From: Halotia branconii CENA392
GTDB taxonomy: Bacteria; Cyanobacteriota; Cyanobacteriia; Cyanobacteriales; Nostocaceae
Assembly (NCBI RefSeq): GCF_029953635.1
Contig: NZ_CP124543.1
Location: 4,381,455 to 4,445,454, forward strand
DNA length: 64,000 nucleotides
Direction: 5' to 3'
Shown here piece after piece: positions 60,374 through 64,000 of this stretch. Both the position numbers and the translations under genes were made by a program. Numbering within the stretch: position 1 is the stretch's first letter; each line of letters begins with the position of its first letter. The notes beneath the pieces were generated by a model. The model did no database searches. It was not told where the DNA came from and saw nothing but the letters and a program-made list of their open reading frames with translations.

Positions 60374-60784
60374 ATGAAAATTAATTCTTATCTGAACTTC
60401 AACGGCAACTGTCAAGAAGCATTCAAATTCTACGAACAATGTCTAGGCGGCAAAATCGTCATGATGCTCACTCATGGCGATGCCCCGACAGCAGAACACA
60501 TACCTACCCTGTGGCATGACAAAATTATGCACGTCTGTCTTGATCTGGGCGATCAATTATTGATGGGGTCTGACAGTCCACCGGATTACTTTGAAACACC
60601 TCAAGGTTTCTACGTGCAGTTGAGTATTGAAGAACCAGACCAAGCAGAACGCATATTTTATGCTCTAGCAGAAAACGGAAAAGTGAAGATGGCCATTGAT
60701 CAAACTTTTTGGTCTGTTCGCTTTGGAATGTTGGTTGATCAATTCGGCATTCCGTGGATGGTCAACTGCCAGAAGACTGCTTAA
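60374..60784 (+). CDS. VOC family protein, PhnB-like
   Basis: The protein has 136 residues, with AAGGAG seven bases before the ATG. The PhnB-type pattern is clear: INSYLNFNGNCQEAFKFYEQ CLGG, then MHVCLDLGDQLLMGSDSPP, then VKMAIDQTFWSVRFGMLVDQ FGIPWMVN. The substrate is unknown. It is 33 bp after the SnoaL gene, so in the same transcript unit. Confidence 0.92.
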   Translation: MKINSYLNFNGNCQEAFKFYEQCLGGKIVMMLTHGDAPTAEHIPTLWHDKIMHVCLDLGDQLLMGSDSPPDYFETPQGFYVQLSIEEPDQAERIFYALAENGKVKMAIDQTFWSVRFGMLVDQFGIPWMVNCQKTA

Positions 60785-60878
60785 TTCTTCGGCAGGTGCT
60801 TTTGAACATCTTCCCTAAAATAAAACCTCAGTGCTTTTTCGCTAACAAACTACTGTACGATAACTTACCACAAAGATC

Positions 60879-61286
60879 ATGAGTACCCAAATTTTCGTCA
60901 ATCTGCCAGTCAAAAACCTCAATCACTCAATCCAGTTTTTTACTCAACTCGGCTTTGGCTTTAATTCTCAATTTACTGACGAAACTGCCACCTGCATGAT
61001 TGTGTCCGAAAACATTTTCGTCATGCTTTTAACGTATGAGAAATTTAGGACTTTTACTCCTAAAGAAATTTGTGATGCCAGCAAAAATACGGAAGTGCTG
61101 GTGTGTTTGTCCTGCAATAGCCGAGAACAAGTCGATGAAATGATTCGCCAAGCAGTTACCGCTGGTGGAACAACTTATAATGAACCACAAGATCATGGTT
61201 TTATGTATGCACATGGATTTGCTGACTTAGATGGTCACATCTGGGAACTAATTTATATGGAGCCAAGCGCAATCAACCAAAGTTAG
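60879..61286 (+). CDS. VOC family protein, glyoxalase/bleomycin-resistance type
   Basis: The protein has 135 residues: IFVNLPVKNLNHSIQFFTQL GFGFNSQFTDETATCMIVSE, then YNEPQDHGFMYAHGFADLDG HIWELIYM. The terminal H-x-W-E-L motif and the D-L-D-G-H pattern fit metal-dependent VOC proteins. The substrate is unknown. It ends the ECF42-linked set, 94 bp after the PhnB-like gene. Confidence 0.93.
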   Translation: MSTQIFVNLPVKNLNHSIQFFTQLGFGFNSQFTDETATCMIVSENIFVMLLTYEKFRTFTPKEICDASKNTEVLVCLSCNSREQVDEMIRQAVTAGGTTYNEPQDHGFMYAHGFADLDGHIWELIYMEPSAINQS

Positions 61287-61519
61287 AAATGTACCCACAT
61301 CAAAACATCTAATATCGTGTTTGGTTAAAGACTTATCATTAAGACCGCAGGGGACAGGAGGTAAGGGGAAAGAAGGTTTACTAATTTTGCACAGATGACT
61401 CAAGTTAGATGCACGCTGATTTGCAATTTCATTTGTGGTGAAATTGGGCTTTTTAAGTTGAAATTAGGCAATTTTTAAATTTAGCGTATAGTTTTAACTT
61501 TAATGTAAATAGCGAAGCG

Positions 61520-61972
61520 TCAATCAACACGTTCAATATTACCTGCTTTTACCCAACCTTCTTTTGTACCACCTTCTAGACGAATCTTTTGCCAGTCTTT
61601 ATCTTGGCTTTCTTCCAAGATGATCACTCTTTGATTAAAAGTTGCCCCGCCAATACGTTCAGCATCTTGGTTGGGTTCTGCTCGCATACTTAAACCTTCA
61701 GACCAAGTAACACGTCCTCGGTAAGCTCCTGGTGGCAATGCTTCTGCTGATTCATTAGGAGTTGCGCTATCAGATGAACTAGAGGCGGTTTCTTTATTAG
61801 TCGCCTTAGGAGATTTGTTCTGCACGGCAGGGCTATCATTTGAGAAAATGGGTTTAGCAGGAGGTATGGCAGTTCGATTCATGAAATAGAGCGCAACTGC
61901 AACGCCGCTACCGATTAAAACAGCGATCGCTAAGGAAACCCCAAGTATAAATTTTAGTAAACCAGAAAGCAT
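61520..61972 (-). CDS. SH3-domain membrane-anchored protein
   Basis: The protein has 150 residues. One N-terminal membrane segment (LSGLLKFILGVSLAIAVLIG SGVAVALYFM) is followed by a Ser/Pro/Thr-rich linker (about 45-80). The SH3-type domain (about 85-148: YRGRVTWSEGLSMRAEPNQD AERIGGATFNQRVIILEESQ) lies at the C-terminus. It probably sits on the periplasmic side and may bind cell wall. It is monocistronic. Confidence 0.88.
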   Translation of the reverse strand: MLSGLLKFILGVSLAIAVLIGSGVAVALYFMNRTAIPPAKPIFSNDSPAVQNKSPKATNKETASSSSDSATPNESAEALPPGAYRGRVTWSEGLSMRAEPNQDAERIGGATFNQRVIILEESQDKDWQKIRLEGGTKEGWVKAGNIERVD

Positions 61973-62040
61973 AATTAAAACCTAATCACCAATAGTCAAT
62001 AGTCAATCTTCAATCGTCAATCGTCAATGATTATTGAGAA

Positions 62041-62113
62041 ATATAGCGCTTCTCGGTTGTATGCAAACACTCCAGTAATCAAAAGGGGCTAGGAACTAGA
62101 GGCTAGGGGCTAG
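62041..62113. repeat. Inverted copy of the bioB-upstream repeat
   Basis: atatagcgcttctcggttgt, then atgcaaacactcc, then aaaaggggctagg and ggctaggggctag form the reverse complement of 48455-48526 with changes. It occupies part of the 61973-62271 gap; the rest is gggagacaaggag-type low-complexity DNA and short ttcaatcgtcaatc repeats. Confidence 0.7.
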
Positions 62114-62271
62114 AAGAAGCAGAGGAGCAGGGAGACAAGGAGAGAAGTGCGGTCTTGGGGTCTCCCCAAGTGGAGCAACTTCGGGAGAAAGAGGTAATTC
62201 CTCTTCATCTTCTCTGCACCCCGCACCCTGCCCCCCTGCCTCTTTCCAATGCTCCTTTCTAAGTTTTTACG

Positions 62272-63783
62272 TTAGCGTAGCTTACCAAAAGTATCGCTCA
62301 AAGGAGTCTGTCTAGATGCCATGCGCGCTCTACCAGCCGCAGCCCATTCTTGTAGTTGCTGAATTTGCTCAACGGCAGTTCGGGCTAAGGGTATAATTTG
62401 ACTCGCAGCTTCTAAAACGTCGTCGGTAGTAAAATCACGGTTTTGGCTAAATCCAATATGCATCGCTTCAATTAAAGTTTGCTCGATTTCTGCTCCAGAA
62501 AAATCAGGTGTTTCATAAGCTAGTCTGTCGATGTCATAGCTTTTTAAATTATGGGGGCGCAGTCGGGATAAATGTACATTAAAAATGGCTTTTCTCTCTT
62601 CTTGGGTAGGCAAACCGACAAAGAAAATCTCATCAAATCGCCCTTTGCGGAGCATTTCCGGTGGTAGGGCTTGGATGTCGTTAGCAGTAGACACAACAAA
62701 CACAGGTGAGGTTTTTTCAGCTAACCAAGTAATAAAGGTACCAAAGACACGACTCGTAGTACCTGCATCACCTTTACTACCAAGTCCCGAAAAAGCTTTA
62801 TCAATTTCATCAATCCACAGTACACAAGGAGCGAGGGCTTCTGCTACCTGAATCATTTGGCGGGTGCGGGATTCTGATTCACCCACTAAACCACCAAATA
62901 AACGCCCGACATCTAAGCGCAATAAAGGTAAATGCCAGTGATGAGCGATCGCTTTTGCTGTTAAAGATTTGCCAGTACCTTGAATCCCCACTAACATCAA
63001 TCCGCGGGGGTGTGGTAATCCGTACTGTCTGGCTCGATCTGTAAATGAGCCTCCCCGACGAAGTAGCCAATCTTTAAGGTTATCAAGTCCGCCAATATCG
63101 GAAATTTGCTCAGTGGCAGGATAAAAGTCCAGGATTTGGGTTTGGCGGATGGTTTGGCGTTTTTCTTCCAAAACGAGATCAACGTCCTCTGGTTGCAATT
63201 CGCCGTGGGTAGCGATCGCTCTCGCCAAAACCCGCCGAATCCTTTCCATTGAAAGCCCTTGACAAGAACGCACCAAGTCATCTAAAACTTTCACAGAAAG
63301 AGAGTTACCAGTGCTTTGTAGTAAGCGTTCCACCTCAATTTTAATTTCTGGAGCAGCTGGTAAAGGAAATTCAACCACTGTCAAAACTTCGGTCAAATCG
63401 TCAGGAATGGCGATGCGTGGCGATAATAGTACAATATTTTTTGGTTGCGACTTCAAAAGTCGAGTTAGATTGCGGAGTTTGCGGGCGATCGCCACATCTT
63501 CTAAAAAACGATGATAGTCTCGTAGAATTAATACTGCTGATGCCGAAGCGGGTAATTTTTCGATAAATTCCAAAGCTTGCAGCGGGTTACGCCGCCCAAA
63601 TCCTGCATCATTAAGGTTTCCCTGGTAGCCATCGACAAAATCCCAAGTATACACAGGCCGATTACCTTGGTTAGCGGCTTCTTCTCGAATCGCTGCTTCT
63701 ACCCGTTCTTCTTCATAAGTGGGAATATAAATTAAAGGATAACGGGCGCGTAATAGCAGTTTAAATTCTTCACGAAAGTTCAT
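62272..63783 (-). CDS. ycf46: Ycf46-type AAA+ ATPase
   Basis: The protein has 503 residues. The N-terminal part (about 1-230) is the Ycf46-specific region (MNFREEFKLLLRARYPLIYI PTYEEERVE). The AAA domain (about 235-470) has Walker A VGIQGTGKSLTAKA, Walker B CVLWIDEIDKAF, sensor VVSTANDIQALPPEMLRKGR FDEIFFVGLPT and the arginine-finger region. Ycf46 (Slr0374 in Synechocystis) has been linked to the CO2-limitation response. It is monocistronic. Confidence 0.95.
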   Translation of the reverse strand: MNFREEFKLLLRARYPLIYIPTYEEERVEAAIREEAANQGNRPVYTWDFVDGYQGNLNDAGFGRRNPLQALEFIEKLPASASAVLILRDYHRFLEDVAIARKLRNLTRLLKSQPKNIVLLSPRIAIPDDLTEVLTVVEFPLPAAPEIKIEVERLLQSTGNSLSVKVLDDLVRSCQGLSMERIRRVLARAIATHGELQPEDVDLVLEEKRQTIRQTQILDFYPATEQISDIGGLDNLKDWLLRRGGSFTDRARQYGLPHPRGLMLVGIQGTGKSLTAKAIAHHWHLPLLRLDVGRLFGGLVGESESRTRQMIQVAEALAPCVLWIDEIDKAFSGLGSKGDAGTTSRVFGTFITWLAEKTSPVFVVSTANDIQALPPEMLRKGRFDEIFFVGLPTQEERKAIFNVHLSRLRPHNLKSYDIDRLAYETPDFSGAEIEQTLIEAMHIGFSQNRDFTTDDVLEAASQIIPLARTAVEQIQQLQEWAAAGRARMASRQTPLSDTFGKLR

Positions 63784-64000
63784 ATATAGCTGTGGTTATT
63801 AGTTCTTTTATCATTGTTCAGGTTTGTATTGTGTCTTACAACTAAAAACTAATATATTCTCGTTCAATAAGGATTTGGGCATGGGGCATGAAGAAGAGAA
63901 TTGGGGCACAAGAGAAGTGCGGTCTTGGGGAGCCAGTCCGCCCTTGCGGTTTCCCGACTTGAAGGAACTGGCGTGTCTCCCCCTCCGGGTGACGCTCGCA
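63784..64000. other. Right-edge spacer with repeat sequence
   Basis: About 90 AT-rich bases are followed by gggcatggggcatg, agagaagtgcggtcttgggg (also at 62134-62160) and a GC-rich stretch (cccgacttgaaggaactggc, ctccccctccgggtgacgct) that runs off the edge. No gene is visible. Confidence 0.6.

Noticed and set aside
1..64000. tRNA, rRNA or riboswitch genes
   Set aside because: I looked for TTCGAATC-type T-arm words and long conserved RNA stretches in the gaps and saw none; a tRNAscan/Infernal run would be decisive.

Overview
The window comes from a filamentous, heterocyst-forming-type cyanobacterium (Nostocales: Nostoc/Calothrix/Tolypothrix-like). The evidence is dense HIP1 octamers (GCGATCGC), a FurA with a convergent cell-wall-binding gene as in Anabaena PCC 7120, AgrE, a BicA-type SulP transporter, Ycf46, a PAP/fibrillin protein, a PetL-like cytochrome b6f subunit, PEP-CTERM, and many Uma2/pentapeptide/MITE-type repeats. 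No rRNA, tRNA, CRISPR array or complete insertion sequence was seen.

Layout. 1-3.6 kb: the 3' part of cobN, a peptidoglycan-binding repeat protein, and furA on the opposite strand. 3.6-8.9 kb: repeat-rich, with chaB, a photolyase, an LD-carboxypeptidase and a parDE toxin-antitoxin pair bracketed by two copies of an 89-bp repeat. 8.9-20.5 kb: a secreted zinc metalloprotease, a PEP-CTERM protein, a DUF3352 lipoprotein, a small internally duplicated protein, pyrG, an amidase and a TAXI-type binding protein. 20.5-34 kb: Rpn/DUF2887 nuclease, DUF2085, agrE, GNAT, pentapeptide protein, glucokinase with a histidine phosphatase, a methyltransferase, a truncated Uma2 gene, a LivF-type ATPase and a U32 peptidase. 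34-37 kb: a lone 804-residue restriction-nuclease/P-loop NTPase protein (probable defence gene) and a decayed hicB.

37.5-45.3 kb is the most interesting block: a thiazole/oxazole-modified microcin (TOMM, azole RiPP) locus. A 119-residue precursor has a core with 14 cysteines at almost perfect three-residue spacing. Downstream on the same strand lie an E1/RRE cyclodehydratase partner, a YcaO cyclodehydratase ending in PxPxP, a SagB-type FMN dehydrogenase and a secreted Tyr/Pro-repeat protein. A divergent ABC exporter completes the set. A hairpin terminator and a MITE separate the precursor from the modifying enzymes.

45.7-64 kb: bicA-like transporter, bioB, a petL-sized gene, aroB, Uma2, fibrillin, cNMP-binding and fasciclin proteins and a UPF0182 membrane protein. 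An ECF42-type sigma factor is divergent from a DGPF/SnoaL/VOC/VOC gene set, with two tandem TGTCGA-N17-CGAC promoter candidates between them. An SH3 protein and ycf46 end the window.

A recurring theme is small repeats. Several families (MITE-like palindromes, C/G-rich 'ccctgcccc' elements, TTCGACTACGCTCAG elements) lie between genes. In at least three cases (cobN, the metalloprotease, the sigma factor) they are read through in frame and add residues to proteins.
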